DNA of 64,000 bases, taken from the NCBI RefSeq assembly GCF_003345255.1, contig NZ_CP029331.1:1054001-1118000 (forward strand), given 5' to 3'. The notes below the pieces were generated by a model that made no database searches, was not told the DNA's origin, and was given only the letters and a program-made list of their open reading frames with translations. Within the stretch, counting starts at the first letter, position 1. Every line of letters starts with the position of its first letter. A program made the translations under genes and the position numbers. Positions 55,812 through 64,000 of this stretch are shown one piece after another. Source of the DNA: Pseudothauera hydrothermalis. Lineage in GTDB: Bacteria > Pseudomonadota > Gammaproteobacteria > Burkholderiales > Rhodocyclaceae.

Positions 55812-56001
55812 CCATCAAGGGGAGTAGCTTTTCACGCTGCAGCATCGTCATCACGGTCGGTCCGTCGCCAGACAACCGCCCGGTGCTGCAGGCAACGATC
55901 GGTTGGTTCGTTGCAAGCGAGACCTTGCCCAAGGGCAAGGTCCGTGCGCGCAAAACCTGTGCAAGGGGCCGTGTCCTTCGGGAACCGGCCCTTTTTGTTT
56001 T
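55812..56001 (+). ncRNA. yybP-ykoY (Mn2+-sensing) riboswitch with terminator, before terC
   Basis: The element opens with the diagnostic AAGGGGAGTAGC (55817-55828). The second conserved GAGACCTTGCC block follows, from about 55919 and pairing into CAAGGGCAAGGTC. These are the L1/L3 segments that bind Mn2+ in this class. A GGGCCG/CGGCCC stem (55966-55971, 55986-55991) followed by five T forms an intrinsic terminator 20 nt before the terC start, so control by attenuation is likely. Mn2+ is expected to prevent termination and raise TerC/Alx expression, as known for alx/mntP-type genes; here it is inferred from motif and target. Confidence 0.88.
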
Positions 56002-56016
56002 TGTGCGGAGCGCGTC

Positions 56017-56979
56017 TTGGAATCGATCGGTACGTGGTGGATGTGGGCGGTCTTTGCCGCCATCGTGGTGACGATGCTGCTGGTGGATCTGTTCGCCTTC
56101 GGCGGCGGCAAACAGCACCGGGTGTCCTTGAAGGAGGCCGCGGGCTGGTCGCTGGCCTGGGTGACGGTGGCGATGCTGTTCGCCGCCGGGTTGTGGTGGT
56201 ATCTGGACGGCAGCGCCGGGCGTGCGTTCGCCAACGAAAAGACCCTGGCCTTCGTCACCGGCTACCTGGTCGAGAAGTCGCTGGCGGTCGATAACGTCTT
56301 CGTGTGGATGATGATCTTCAGCTTCTTCGCGGTGCCGCTGGAGCTGCAGCGCCGGGTGCTGCTGTACGGCATCGTCGGCGCCATCGTGCTGCGCACCATC
56401 ATGATCTTCGCCGGCAGCTGGCTGATCAGCGAGTTCCACTGGATCCTCTACATCTTCGGCGCCTTCCTGGTGGTCACCGGCATCAAGATGGCGTGGTTCT
56501 CCGAGCACGATCCGAACTTGGAGAAAAATCCCCTCATCCGCTGGATCCGCAACCACTACCCGATCACCGAGAAGCTGGAGGGCGAGCGCTTCTTCGTCGT
56601 GCGCAACGGGGTGCGGATGATGACCCCGCTCTTCCTCGCCCTGGTGCTGGTCGAAATCTCGGACGTGATCTTCGCGGTCGACAGCATTCCGGCGATCTTC
56701 GCGATCACTACCGACCCCTTCATCGTGCTGACTTCGAACCTGTTCGCCATCCTCGGCCTGCGGGCGATGTATTTCCTGCTCGCGGACATGGGCGACCGCT
56801 TCGAACTGCTCAAGTACGGTCTGGCTGCGATCCTGGTGTTCATCGGCACCAAGATGCTGATCGTCGACTGGATCAAGATCCCGGTGCTGGTGTCGCTGTC
56901 GGTGGTCGCCACCCTCCTTGCCTGCTCGGTGTTCGCCAGCCTGTGGTACTCGGCGCGCAGGGCGAAAGCGCAGGGCTGA
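56017..56979 (+). CDS. TerC/Alx family membrane protein
   Basis: Inner-membrane protein linked to Mn2+ export or metal homeostasis in Alx-type members. 320 residues, about nine spans. It has the TerC acidic motifs TGYLVEKSLAVDNVFVWMMIF and LVLVEISDVIFAVDSIPAIFAITTDPFIV. The family start ESIGTWWMW places the start codon at TTG 56017, with GGAG 7 nt upstream; the ATG at 56041 would cut the first span. Located 15 bp after the riboswitch terminator. Confidence 0.92.
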   Translation: MESIGTWWMWAVFAAIVVTMLLVDLFAFGGGKQHRVSLKEAAGWSLAWVTVAMLFAAGLWWYLDGSAGRAFANEKTLAFVTGYLVEKSLAVDNVFVWMMIFSFFAVPLELQRRVLLYGIVGAIVLRTIMIFAGSWLISEFHWILYIFGAFLVVTGIKMAWFSEHDPNLEKNPLIRWIRNHYPITEKLEGERFFVVRNGVRMMTPLFLALVLVEISDVIFAVDSIPAIFAITTDPFIVLTSNLFAILGLRAMYFLLADMGDRFELLKYGLAAILVFIGTKMLIVDWIKIPVLVSLSVVATLLACSVFASLWYSARRAKAQG

Positions 56980-57059
56980 TCACGGCCATTGCGTGGTGCA
57001 GATAGAAGAGACCCGGCAGTGCCGGGCTTCATCCCTTCAACCATCAATCCATTGCCAAC

Positions 57060-57869
57060 ATGCTTGAGACCTTGAAACGGATCGTCGAATCCGCCCGCTT
57101 TCAGCACTTCATCGTCGCCGTCATCGTCATCAATGCCATTACCCTGGGCCTGGAAACCTCGCCCACGATCATGGCGCAGGCAGGCGGGCTGTTGCTGGCG
57201 CTGGATCGTGCGGCGCTGATCGTGTTCGTGGTGGAGATCGCCATGAAACTGATCGTCTATCGCTTCGGCTTCTTCCGCAGCGGCTGGAACGTGTTCGATT
57301 TCACCATCGTGGCGATTACCCTTGCGCCGGTCGGCGAGGGTTTTGCGGTGCTGCGCTCGCTGCGCATCCTGCGCGCCCTGCGTCTGGTATCGGTCATCCC
57401 GTCGATGCGCAAGGTGGTGAGCGCGCTGTTGCGCGCGATCCCCGGCATGGGCTCTGTCGTCACCTTGTTGCTGCTGGTGTTCTATGTCGCTGCGGTGATG
57501 ACCACCAAGCTGTTCGGGAGCGACTTCCCGGAATGGTTCGGCAGCATCGGGGCGTCCTTCTACACCTTGTTCCAGGTGATGACCCTGGAGTCATGGTCCA
57601 TGGGTATTGCACGCCCGGTGATGGAGGCTCATCCCTTTGCCTGGGTGTTCTTTGTCGCCTTCATCCTGCTGACGACCTTCGCGGTGCTGAATCTCTTCAT
57701 CGCCATCGTTGTGGACGCGATGAGCGAGGTGGAGCACGAAGAACAGGCGAAGACACGCGACCTGGTCGATGTCGATCACAACGAAGTGCTCACCGAACTC
57801 AGGGCGCTGCGTGCCGAGCTGGCGGCGCTGCGGCAGGAGCAGGCGGTCGCCCGGCACGCGACAATGTGA
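57060..57869 (+). CDS. Bacterial voltage-gated sodium channel (NavMs/NaChBac-like)
   Basis: Tetrameric single-domain Na+ channel subunit. The 269-residue protein has S1-S3 (from SARFQHFIVAVIVINAITLGLE; FFRSGWNVFDFTIVAITLAP) and an S4 voltage sensor with regularly spaced Arg (LRSLRILRALRLVSVIPSMRK). The pore helix and selectivity filter are TLESWSM (as in NavMs), then S6 (FVAFILLTTFAVLNLFIAIVVDAM). A C-terminal coiled coil follows (LTELRALRAELAALRQEQ), matching NavMs/NaChBac tetramerisation tails. It lies 80 bp after terC with its own start. Confidence 0.95.
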   Translation: MLETLKRIVESARFQHFIVAVIVINAITLGLETSPTIMAQAGGLLLALDRAALIVFVVEIAMKLIVYRFGFFRSGWNVFDFTIVAITLAPVGEGFAVLRSLRILRALRLVSVIPSMRKVVSALLRAIPGMGSVVTLLLLVFYVAAVMTTKLFGSDFPEWFGSIGASFYTLFQVMTLESWSMGIARPVMEAHPFAWVFFVAFILLTTFAVLNLFIAIVVDAMSEVEHEEQAKTRDLVDVDHNEVLTELRALRAELAALRQEQAVARHATM

Positions 57870-57884
57870 GCCGGCAGCACAATG

Positions 57885-57909
57885 AAAAACGCCCGGCTGT
57901 TGCCGGGCG
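57885..57909 (-). terminator. Terminator of the fumarase gene
   Basis: On the minus strand an 8-bp CGCCCGGC/GCCGGGCG stem (57909-57902, 57897-57890) with a 4-nt loop is followed by five U. It lies 23 bp after the fumarase stop and between it and the convergent channel gene. Confidence 0.9.
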
Positions 57910-57932
57910 TCGGGTGCCAAGGGGGTGAGGTG

Positions 57933-59465
57933 TCAGGCCGCGGCAACCGGGATCTTGCCGATCTTGGCCTGCCATTCCTTCGGGCCGGTGTTGTGCACGC
58001 TGGTGCCGGTGGAGTCGACCGCCACGGTCACCGGCATGTCCTGCACGGTGAATTCGTAGATCGCTTCCATGCCCAGGTCCTCGAAGCCGACCACCTTGGC
58101 CTCCTTGATCGCCTTGGACACCAGGTAGGCCGAGCCGCCCACCGCCATCAGGTAGGCGGATTTGTTGTCACGAATGGCCTCGATGGCCGCAGGGCCGCGC
58201 TCGGCTTTGCCTACCATGGCAATCAGGCCGGTTTGTTCCAGCATCATGCGGGTGAATTTATCCATGCGGGTGGCAGTGGTCGGTCCCGCGGGGCCGACCA
58301 CTTCATCGCGCACCGGGTCGACCGGACCAACGTAGTAGATCACCCGGTTGGTGAAATCCACCGGCAATTTTTCGCCGCGCGCCAGCATGTCCTGGATGCG
58401 CTTGTGCGCTGCGTCGCGACCGGTGAGCATCTTGCCGTTCAATAGCAGAATCTGCCCCGGTTTCCAGGAGGCCACTTGCTCGCGGGTCAAGGTATCCAGA
58501 TTCACCCGGGTTGCCACCTGGGTGTCGGCCTTCCAGGTGACTTGTGGCCAGTCCTCCAGTTTGGGCGGCACCAGCTTGGCCGGACCGGAACCGTCCAGAT
58601 GGAAATGCACATGGCGGGTGGCCGCACAGTTGGGGATCATGGCCACCGGCAGGCTGGCTGCGTGGGTCGGGTAGTCCAAAATCTTGACATCCAGTACGGT
58701 GGTCAGCCCGCCCAGACCCTGTGCGCCGATGCCCAGGGCGTTGACCTTTTCCATCAGCTCCAGGCGTAGCTCTTCGATGCGGGAAAGCGTTGCACCCGAG
58801 GCGGCCTTGGCGCGCAGCGTATGGATGTCGACCGGGGCCATCAAGGACTCTTTGGCCAGCAGCATGGCTTTTTCCGGCGTGCCGCCGATGCCGATGCCCA
58901 GAATGCCCGGCGGACACCAGCCGGCACCCATGGTGGGTACGGTTTTGAGCACCCAGTCCACGATGGAGTCCGACGGGTTGAGCATGACCATTTTGGACTT
59001 GTTCTCCGAGCCGCCGCCTTTGGCCGCACAGATGACTTCCACGTGATCGCCGGGAACAATTTCGTAATGGATCACCGCCGGGGTGTTGTCGCGCGAATTC
59101 TTGCGCGCGCCGGCCGGATCGAGCAGCACCGAGGCGCGTAATTTATTGTCCGGGTGGGTGTAGGCGCGGCGCACGCCTTCATTGACCATCTCCTGAACGC
59201 TCATCGTCGCCTCCCAGCGCACGTTCATACCCACTTTGAGAAACACCACGGCAATGCCGGTGTCCTGACAGATGGGACGGTGGCCTTCGGCACACATGCG
59301 CGAGTTGGTCAGAATCTGTGCGATGGCGTCCTTGGCCGCCGGGCTTTCCTCGCGTTCATAGGCCTCACCCAGCGCTTGGATGTAATCCAGCGGGTGGTAA
59401 TAACTGATGTACTGGAAGGCATCCGCGACGGACTGGATCAGGTCTTCTTCGCGAATCACGGTCAT
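57933..59465 (-). CDS. fumA: Class I fumarate hydratase (4Fe-4S, single chain)
   Basis: Hydrates fumarate to L-malate in the TCA cycle. The 510-residue protein is the one-chain FumA/FumB layout. Its N-terminal alpha part has Cys in ICQDTGIAVVFLKVG and MGAGWCPPGILGIGIGG. Later Cys is in MIPNCAATRHVHF. The C-terminal beta part has KMLTGRDAAHKRIQDML and GPAGPTTATRMDKF. These Cys are the expected cluster ligands. Class I enzymes are oxygen-sensitive and Fe-dependent. GGAGAA precedes the ATG. Divergent from acsA with a 273-bp gap. Confidence 0.96.
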   Translation of the reverse strand: MTVIREEDLIQSVADAFQYISYYHPLDYIQALGEAYEREESPAAKDAIAQILTNSRMCAEGHRPICQDTGIAVVFLKVGMNVRWEATMSVQEMVNEGVRRAYTHPDNKLRASVLLDPAGARKNSRDNTPAVIHYEIVPGDHVEVICAAKGGGSENKSKMVMLNPSDSIVDWVLKTVPTMGAGWCPPGILGIGIGGTPEKAMLLAKESLMAPVDIHTLRAKAASGATLSRIEELRLELMEKVNALGIGAQGLGGLTTVLDVKILDYPTHAASLPVAMIPNCAATRHVHFHLDGSGPAKLVPPKLEDWPQVTWKADTQVATRVNLDTLTREQVASWKPGQILLLNGKMLTGRDAAHKRIQDMLARGEKLPVDFTNRVIYYVGPVDPVRDEVVGPAGPTTATRMDKFTRMMLEQTGLIAMVGKAERGPAAIEAIRDNKSAYLMAVGGSAYLVSKAIKEAKVVGFEDLGMEAIYEFTVQDMPVTVAVDSTGTSVHNTGPKEWQAKIGKIPVAAA

Positions 59466-59738
59466 GGCGAGGTTCTCCGTAGGTTAAGGACGAGTCCGGC
59501 CCCTGGCGGGGCATATCGAAGGCTGCGATTCTAGCATCCGGGGTCGGTTGCGCCGGGGCGCGGCTTGGGTGAGACGGCGCTGTAAGTCGTGTGTAAGATA
59601 GATATCCTTAAATACTGCGCAATTTGCGGTGACTGACAAAGATCAGCCCGGCGCGGGCGTCGATCGAAGTGGCCGATCCGGTAACCCGTCGGCCTGGCAG
59701 CCGGATTCAACCTGTTAAAACGGTTAGGAGAGGAAAGC

Positions 59739-61709
59739 ATGTCCAACGAGCAGCAAACCCGCGTGTATCACCCGTCTGCAGAAGTGGTGAAGAACGCCGC
59801 GGTCTCTGGTATGGATGCCTACCTGGCGTTGTGCAAGGAAGCCGAGCAGGATTACGAAGGATACTGGGCCCGCCATGCGCGTGAGCTGTTGGACTGGAAG
59901 GTACCGTTTACCCAGGTGCTCGACGAGAGCAATGCGCCGTTTTTCAAATGGTTTGCCGACGGCAAGCTGAACGCTTCTTACAACTGCCTGGACCGGAATG
60001 TCGCAAACGGACTGGGCGACAAGGTTGCCATCATCTTCGAGGCCGACGGTGGCGAAGTCACCCGGGTGAGCTATCGGGAGTTGCTCGCCCGTGTGTGCCG
60101 TCTGGCCAACGCACTGCGTGGCATGGGCGTCAAGAAGGGTGACCGGGTCATCATTTATTTGCCGATGTCGATCGAAGGCATCGTTGCCATGCAGGCTTGC
60201 GCGCGGATCGGCGCTACCCATTCGGTGGTGTTCGGCGGCTTCTCCGCCCAGGCGCTGCGTGACCGCATTCATGACACCCAGGCGTCGGTGGTCATTACCG
60301 CCGACGGCCAGTTCCGCGGTGGCAAGGCGCTGCCGCTCAAGTCGATCGCCGATGAGGCCATCGCGCTGGGCGGCTGCGAGGCGGTCAAGCATGTGGTGGT
60401 GGTCAAGCGCACCGGCGGTGAGGTGAACATGGTCGCCGGTCGTGACCAGTGGTATGCCGATCTGGTGGCCAACCAGCCCGACACCTGCGAGCCTGAGTGG
60501 GTCGAGGCCGAGCATCCGCTGTTTTTGCTCTACACCTCCGGTTCTACCGGCAAGCCCAAGGGTGTTCAGCACTCCACCGGCGGTTATCTGCTGCATGCGG
60601 TGCTGACCATGAAGTACACCTTCGATATCAAACCCACCGACGTGTTCTGGTGCACCGCCGACATCGGTTGGGTGACCGGCCATACCTATATTGCCTACGG
60701 CCCCTTGGCCTGCGGCGCTACCGAAGTGGTGTTCGAAGGCGTGCCGACCTATCCGGATGCCGGCCGCTTCTGGAAGATGATCCAGGACCACAAGGTCACC
60801 ATCTTCTACACCGCGCCCACCGCCATCCGTTCGCTGATCAAGGCGGCCGACAACAATCCGGCGGTGCATCCGAAAAATTACGATCTCTCCAGTCTGCGCA
60901 TCCTCGGCTCGGTGGGCGAACCCATCAACCCGGCCGCATGGGAGTGGTACTACGAAAACGTCGGCGGCTCGCGCTGCCCGATCGTCGACACCTTCTGGCA
61001 GACCGAAACCGGCGGTCACATGATCACGCCGCTGCCGGGTGTCACCCCGCTGGTGCCGGGTTCTTGCACCTTGCCTTTCCCCGGCATCATGGCTGCGGTG
61101 GTCGACGAAACCGGCACCGAAGTGCCCAACGGCCAGGGCGGCATCCTGGTCATCAAGCGTCCGTGGCCGTCGATGATCCGCACCGTTTGGGGCGATGACG
61201 AGCGCTTCAAAAAGTCCTATTACCCGGATGATTTCAAAGGCAAGCTGTATTTGGCTGGCGACGGCGCCATCCGTGACAAGGACACTGGTTATTTCACCAT
61301 TACCGGCCGCATCGACGACGTGCTGAACGTCTCCGGCCACCGCATGGGAACGATGGAAATCGAATCCGCGCTGGTGGCGCATGAGAAGGTGGCCGAGGCG
61401 GCCGTGGTGGGGCGTCCGGACGATGTCACTGGCGAGGCCATCGTAGCCTTCGTGGTGCTCAAAGGCCCGCGTCCGACCGGCGATGAGGCCAAGGCCGTGG
61501 TCAAGGAATTGCAAAACTGGGTCGCCCATGAAATCGGCCCGATCGCCAAGCCCAAGGACATCCGCTTTGGCGAAAACCTGCCCAAGACCCGTTCGGGCAA
61601 GATCATGCGACGCCTGCTGCGGCAGCTGGCCAAGGGTGAGGAGATTACCCAGGATACGTCGACCCTCGAGAATCCGGCGATCCTGGAACAGCTCAAGCAA
61701 TCCGCCTGA
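59739..61709 (+). CDS. acsA: Acetyl-CoA synthetase
   Basis: Acetate + ATP + CoA to acetyl-CoA + AMP + PPi. The 656-residue protein has the AMP-binding core [20 protein letters not shown], the [18 protein letters not shown] segment and the C-terminal lid with catalytic Lys in [21 protein letters not shown] precedes the ATG. The product supports acetate growth and could re-use acetaldehyde-derived acetate from AEP breakdown; that link is inferred. Confidence 0.98.
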   Translation: MSNEQQTRVYHPSAEVVKNAAVSGMDAYLALCKEAEQDYEGYWARHARELLDWKVPFTQVLDESNAPFFKWFADGKLNASYNCLDRNVANGLGDKVAIIFEADGGEVTRVSYRELLARVCRLANALRGMGVKKGDRVIIYLPMSIEGIVAMQACARIGATHSVVFGGFSAQALRDRIHDTQASVVITADGQFRGGKALPLKSIADEAIALGGCEAVKHVVVVKRTGGEVNMVAGRDQWYADLVANQPDTCEPEWVEAEHPLFLLYTSGSTGKPKGVQHSTGGYLLHAVLTMKYTFDIKPTDVFWCTADIGWVTGHTYIAYGPLACGATEVVFEGVPTYPDAGRFWKMIQDHKVTIFYTAPTAIRSLIKAADNNPAVHPKNYDLSSLRILGSVGEPINPAAWEWYYENVGGSRCPIVDTFWQTETGGHMITPLPGVTPLVPGSCTLPFPGIMAAVVDETGTEVPNGQGGILVIKRPWPSMIRTVWGDDERFKKSYYPDDFKGKLYLAGDGAIRDKDTGYFTITGRIDDVLNVSGHRMGTMEIESALVAHEKVAEAAVVGRPDDVTGEAIVAFVVLKGPRPTGDEAKAVVKELQNWVAHEIGPIAKPKDIRFGENLPKTRSGKIMRRLLRQLAKGEEITQDTSTLENPAILEQLKQSA

Positions 61710-61798
61710 GAGCGGATGGTACGGTGACCGGCCCGCCAGAGGCCGGCCCGGTCGAACAATGAGGCAAGCCGGCATGACCGGCACGGGGAGGAGGAGAA

Positions 61799-61827
61799 AG
61801 GCGCGCCGTAAGATGCGCCTTTTTTTC
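61799..61827 (+). terminator. Terminator downstream of acsA
   Basis: AGGCGC (61799-61804) and GCGCCT (61815-61820) close a 10-nt loop and run into eight T (61820-61827). It lies 90 bp after the acsA stop. A further GC hairpin without U-run (near 61723-61755) lies between. Confidence 0.85.
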
Positions 61828-61874
61828 TCGACGCGCGCTGCGTGTAGCGGTCGGGGCAGGCTGTGGGCGGCGGC

Positions 61875-61880
61875 TATAAT
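61875..61880 (+). promoter_or_regulatory. -10 hexamer of the small-protein/kinase unit
   Basis: A perfect TATAAT at 61875-61880 lies between the acsA terminator and the small gene at 61997. The -35 region is unclear, so an activator may be needed. Confidence 0.45.
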
Positions 61881-61996
61881 CGAAAACGACTCACCCATCG
61901 ACAGGCGGTTTGGCAGTCGCGTCGCCTAAAGTGCCCGGGGGGCGCCGGGTGCTGCACCAGAGGCGACGCAAGGGACCGTGCTCATGGAGGCGCAGG

Positions 61997-62194
61997 ATGC
62001 GCAAAGGACTCGCAGGGCAGCGGCTGGTGGTGGTGTTTCTGGCCGGCGTTTTGCTGCTGAATTATCCGGTGCTCACCCTCTTTGACCGACCGGAGATGGC
62101 GTTTGGTTTTCCGCTGCTGTATGTCTTCGTTTTCGCGGTCTGGGCGGCGCTGATCGGGTTGATCGCCTGGATCGCGGAGCGGGGCGCGCGCTGA
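61997..62194 (+). CDS. Small membrane protein preceding the symporter-type kinase
   Basis: A 65-residue protein with two hydrophobic segments (RLVVVFLAGVLLLNYPVLTLF and FPLLYVFVFAVWAALIGLIAWIAE). It starts after GGAGGCG. The longer frame to 61910 adds Arg-rich noncoding-like residues. It lies 12 bp before a sodium-symporter-fused kinase, like the small CbrX-type protein before CbrA in pseudomonads, so a partner role is likely. Confidence 0.8.
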   Translation: MRKGLAGQRLVVVFLAGVLLLNYPVLTLFDRPEMAFGFPLLYVFVFAVWAALIGLIAWIAERGAR

Positions 62195-62206
62195 AAAGGT
62201 CACGGA

Positions 62207-64000
62207 ATGTTCTCTGACGCTTCGATCGTCAGCGTGTCATTCGCCTATTTGCTGTTGCTTTTTGCCGTGGCCTACTACGGCGACCGGCGTGCCGACCGGG
62301 GGTGCTCGATCATCGCCAACCCGTGGACCTATGCGCTATCGCTGGCGGTGTATTGCACCGCGTGGACGTATTTCGGCAGCGTCGGGCGGGCGGCTTCGGG
62401 CGGGGTATGGTTTCTGCCCATTTACCTTGGGCCGACGCTGGGTTTTGCGCTGTCCTGGCTGATCATCCTCAAGATGATCCGCATCGCCAAAACTTACCGC
62501 ATCACCTCGATCGCCGACTTCATCGCCTCGCGCTATGGCAAAAGCCACCTGCTCGGCGGCTTGGTGTCGATCATCGCGGTCATTGGCACCGTGCCTTATA
62601 TTGCCTTGCAGTTGAAGGCTATTTCCAGCGGTTACGCGCTACTGATCGGCGAGCACGACACTGTCTACCGTGCGCTGCACACCGGTAGTTGGTTGCAGGA
62701 CAGCACGCTTTATATTGCCCTGGTGCTGGCGGTATTCACCGTGCTCTTCGGAACCCGTCACCTGGACGCCACCGAGCGCCACGAGGGCATGGTGGCGGCC
62801 ATCGCCTTCGAATCCGTGGTCAAGCTGGTGGCCTTTCTGGCGGTTGGCCTGTTCGTCACTTACGGGCTGTTCGACGGATTTGGCGATATTTTCGCGCGCG
62901 CTTTCGCCGATCCCGAACTGGCCGGGCTGTTTACCCTGGCCGGTGCCGACCGTGGCTACGGCGGGTGGTTTGCGCTCACCTTGCTGGCTATGCTGTCGGT
63001 GATTTTCCTGCCTCGCCAGTTTCAGGTCACCGTGGTGGAGAACGTCAATGAGCAGCACTTGCGCCGCGCCACCTGGGTTTTTCCGGCCTATTTGCTGGCG
63101 ATCAATATCTTTGTGCTGCCGATCGCGCTTGCCGGTCTGTTGTTGTTTGGGCAAGGCACGGTGGACCCGGATACCTTCGTGCTCACCCTGCCGCTCGCTC
63201 ATGGCCAACAGTGGCTTGCGCTGCTTGCCTTCGTTGGCGGACTGTCGGCCGCCACCGGTATGGTCATTGTGGAAACCATCGCGTTGTCGACCATGGTGTG
63301 CAATGACCTGGTGATGCCGCTGTTGCTGCGCCTGCGGCGCTTCAAGCAGGCCGCCGATCCGGATTTGACCGGCCTTTTGCTGGCGATCCGCCGCGGTGCC
63401 ATCCTGGTGGTGCTGCTGCTTGGCTACCTCTACTTCCGGCTGGCGGGCGAAGCCTATGCGCTGGTGGCCATCGGCCTGATCAGCTTTGCTGCGGTGGCGC
63501 AGTTCGCCCCGGCCATGTTGGGCGGTATGTACTGGCGCGGTGGTACCCGTGAGGGCGCGCTGGCGGGACTGGCCGCAGGCTTCCTGCTGTGGGCCTACAC
63601 CCTGCTGCTGCCGTCCTTTGCCAAATCCGGCTGGTTGGATCCGGATTTTTTGGAGCACGGACTGTTTGGGCTTGCCTGGCTCAAGCCTGAGCAGCTTTTT
63701 GGCCTGCAAGGTCTGGATAACATCAGCCATGCGCTGTTCTGGAGCATGGTGGGCAATATCGGCTGTTACCTGTTGGTGTCGGTGCTGCGCCCACCCACCG
63801 CTCAGGAGGCCAGCCAAGCGACGCTGTTCGTCGATGTGTTTCGGCGTGCTCAGGTCGGCATGCCGGCAGCTTCTTTCTGGCGGGGCGGCGCGCAGGTCTC
63901 CGACCTGCTGCCGCTGGTGGCGCGCTTTCTCGGTAACCGCCGGGCGATGGAAGCCTTTGCTGACTACGCGCGTCGCCGCGGGGTGGCGCGGGTGGAAGAG
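62207..64000 (+). CDS. Sodium:solute symporter-fused sensor histidine kinase, 5' part (CbrA-like)
   Basis: The reading frame is open from ATG 62207 to the window end (598 codons, no stop). The visible part has ~13 spans of the SSS/PutP fold: FAYLLLLFAVAYYGDRRADR, AWTYFGSVGRAASGG, TYRITSIADFIASRYGKS, GLSAATGMVIVETIALSTMV and FAPAMLGGMYWRGGTREGA. A cytoplasmic region after about residue 520 (QEASQATLFVDVFRRAQVG) begins the link to a PAS/kinase section expected beyond the window. The kinase assignment rests on length, on the linker and on known fusion architecture (CbrA-type), so it could instead be a plain long symporter; the long non-membrane tail makes that unlikely. Confidence 0.82.
   Translation, partial: MFSDASIVSVSFAYLLLLFAVAYYGDRRADRGCSIIANPWTYALSLAVYCTAWTYFGSVGRAASGGVWFLPIYLGPTLGFALSWLIILKMIRIAKTYRITSIADFIASRYGKSHLLGGLVSIIAVIGTVPYIALQLKAISSGYALLIGEHDTVYRALHTGSWLQDSTLYIALVLAVFTVLFGTRHLDATERHEGMVAAIAFESVVKLVAFLAVGLFVTYGLFDGFGDIFARAFADPELAGLFTLAGADRGYGGWFALTLLAMLSVIFLPRQFQVTVVENVNEQHLRRATWVFPAYLLAINIFVLPIALAGLLLFGQGTVDPDTFVLTLPLAHGQQWLALLAFVGGLSAATGMVIVETIALSTMVCNDLVMPLLLRLRRFKQAADPDLTGLLLAIRRGAILVVLLLGYLYFRLAGEAYALVAIGLISFAAVAQFAPAMLGGMYWRGGTREGALAGLAAGFLLWAYTLLLPSFAKSGWLDPDFLEHGLFGLAWLKPEQLFGLQGLDNISHALFWSMVGNIGCYLLVSVLRPPTAQEASQATLFVDVFRRAQVGMPAASFWRGGAQVSDLLPLVARFLGNRRAMEAFADYARRRGVARVEE

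Noticed and set aside
55612-56556. A 314-residue minus-strand open frame over the riboswitch and terC
   Set aside because: Low-complexity antisense translation. The plus strand holds a riboswitch and a certain membrane protein.

Overview
The window is a GC-rich, gene-dense, intact stretch of a betaproteobacterial chromosome. The gene set (nirS-type denitrification with fused NirDL, HPPD, Alx/TerC, a flagellin, a 2-aminoethylphosphonate operon) suggests a Rhodocyclales-type denitrifier such as the Thauera/Azoarcus group. That placement is inferred from gene content and style, not from a marker gene. About 60 protein genes and two tRNAs can be supported. No insertion sequence, prophage or CRISPR array is visible. 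One 143-bp palindromic element (3513-3655) is the only candidate mobile or repeat element.

Layout. 0-5 kb: flagellin, then two paralogous diguanylate cyclases in tandem, separated by the palindromic element. 5-12 kb: a NarL-type two-component pair, an MFS carrier, a ProQ-family RNA chaperone, D-amino-acid dehydrogenase with a divergent Lrp-type regulator, and a conserved hypothetical. 12-18 kb: a DUF2868/DUF3482 (GTPase) pair, 4-hydroxyphenylpyruvate dioxygenase, a YqaA-like membrane protein and an EamA exporter. 18-24.6 kb: a complete 2-aminoethylphosphonate (AEP) module (GntR-type regulator, binding protein, ATPase, double-length permease, PhnW, PhnX), with a palindromic operator between regulator and operon. 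24.7-30 kb: a sensor kinase with a convergent, overlapping lone receiver, tRNA-fMet, and a LysR/MFS divergent pair.

30-50 kb is a compact denitrification island: nirE | nirS-nirT-diheme protein-cupredoxin | tRNA-Thr | nirC-F-DL-G-H | nirJ-N, then on the other strand norC-norB and norE-F-Q-orf142-FeS-norD-dnr. NirS reduces nitrite to NO and NorCB reduces NO to N2O. NirE, F, DL, G, H, J and N make and insert heme d1. NorQ/NorD and the neighbouring membrane proteins probably mature or support NOR. Dnr, encoded at the end of the nor operon, is the likely regulator. Reading the intergenic DNA, I find five FNR/DNR-type boxes (TTGAT-N4-ATCAA-like). Each has a -10-like hexamer 22-23 nt downstream, the spacing of a class II (-41.5) FNR promoter. 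Together they explain every transcription unit of the island. One box serves both divergent promoters nirE and nirS, one overlaps the nirH stop codon and drives nirJN, and one predicts a leaderless norE mRNA.

50-64 kb: a hydroxyacid-oxoacid transhydrogenase, several uncharacterised small proteins, an AI-2E-family permease, a CNNM/CorC-type transporter, a yybP-ykoY (Mn2+) riboswitch with promoter and terminator in front of a TTG-started terC/alx, a NavMs-like voltage-gated sodium channel, class I fumarase, acetyl-CoA synthetase, and a small membrane protein before the truncated start of a sodium-symporter-fused sensor kinase that runs off the window end.
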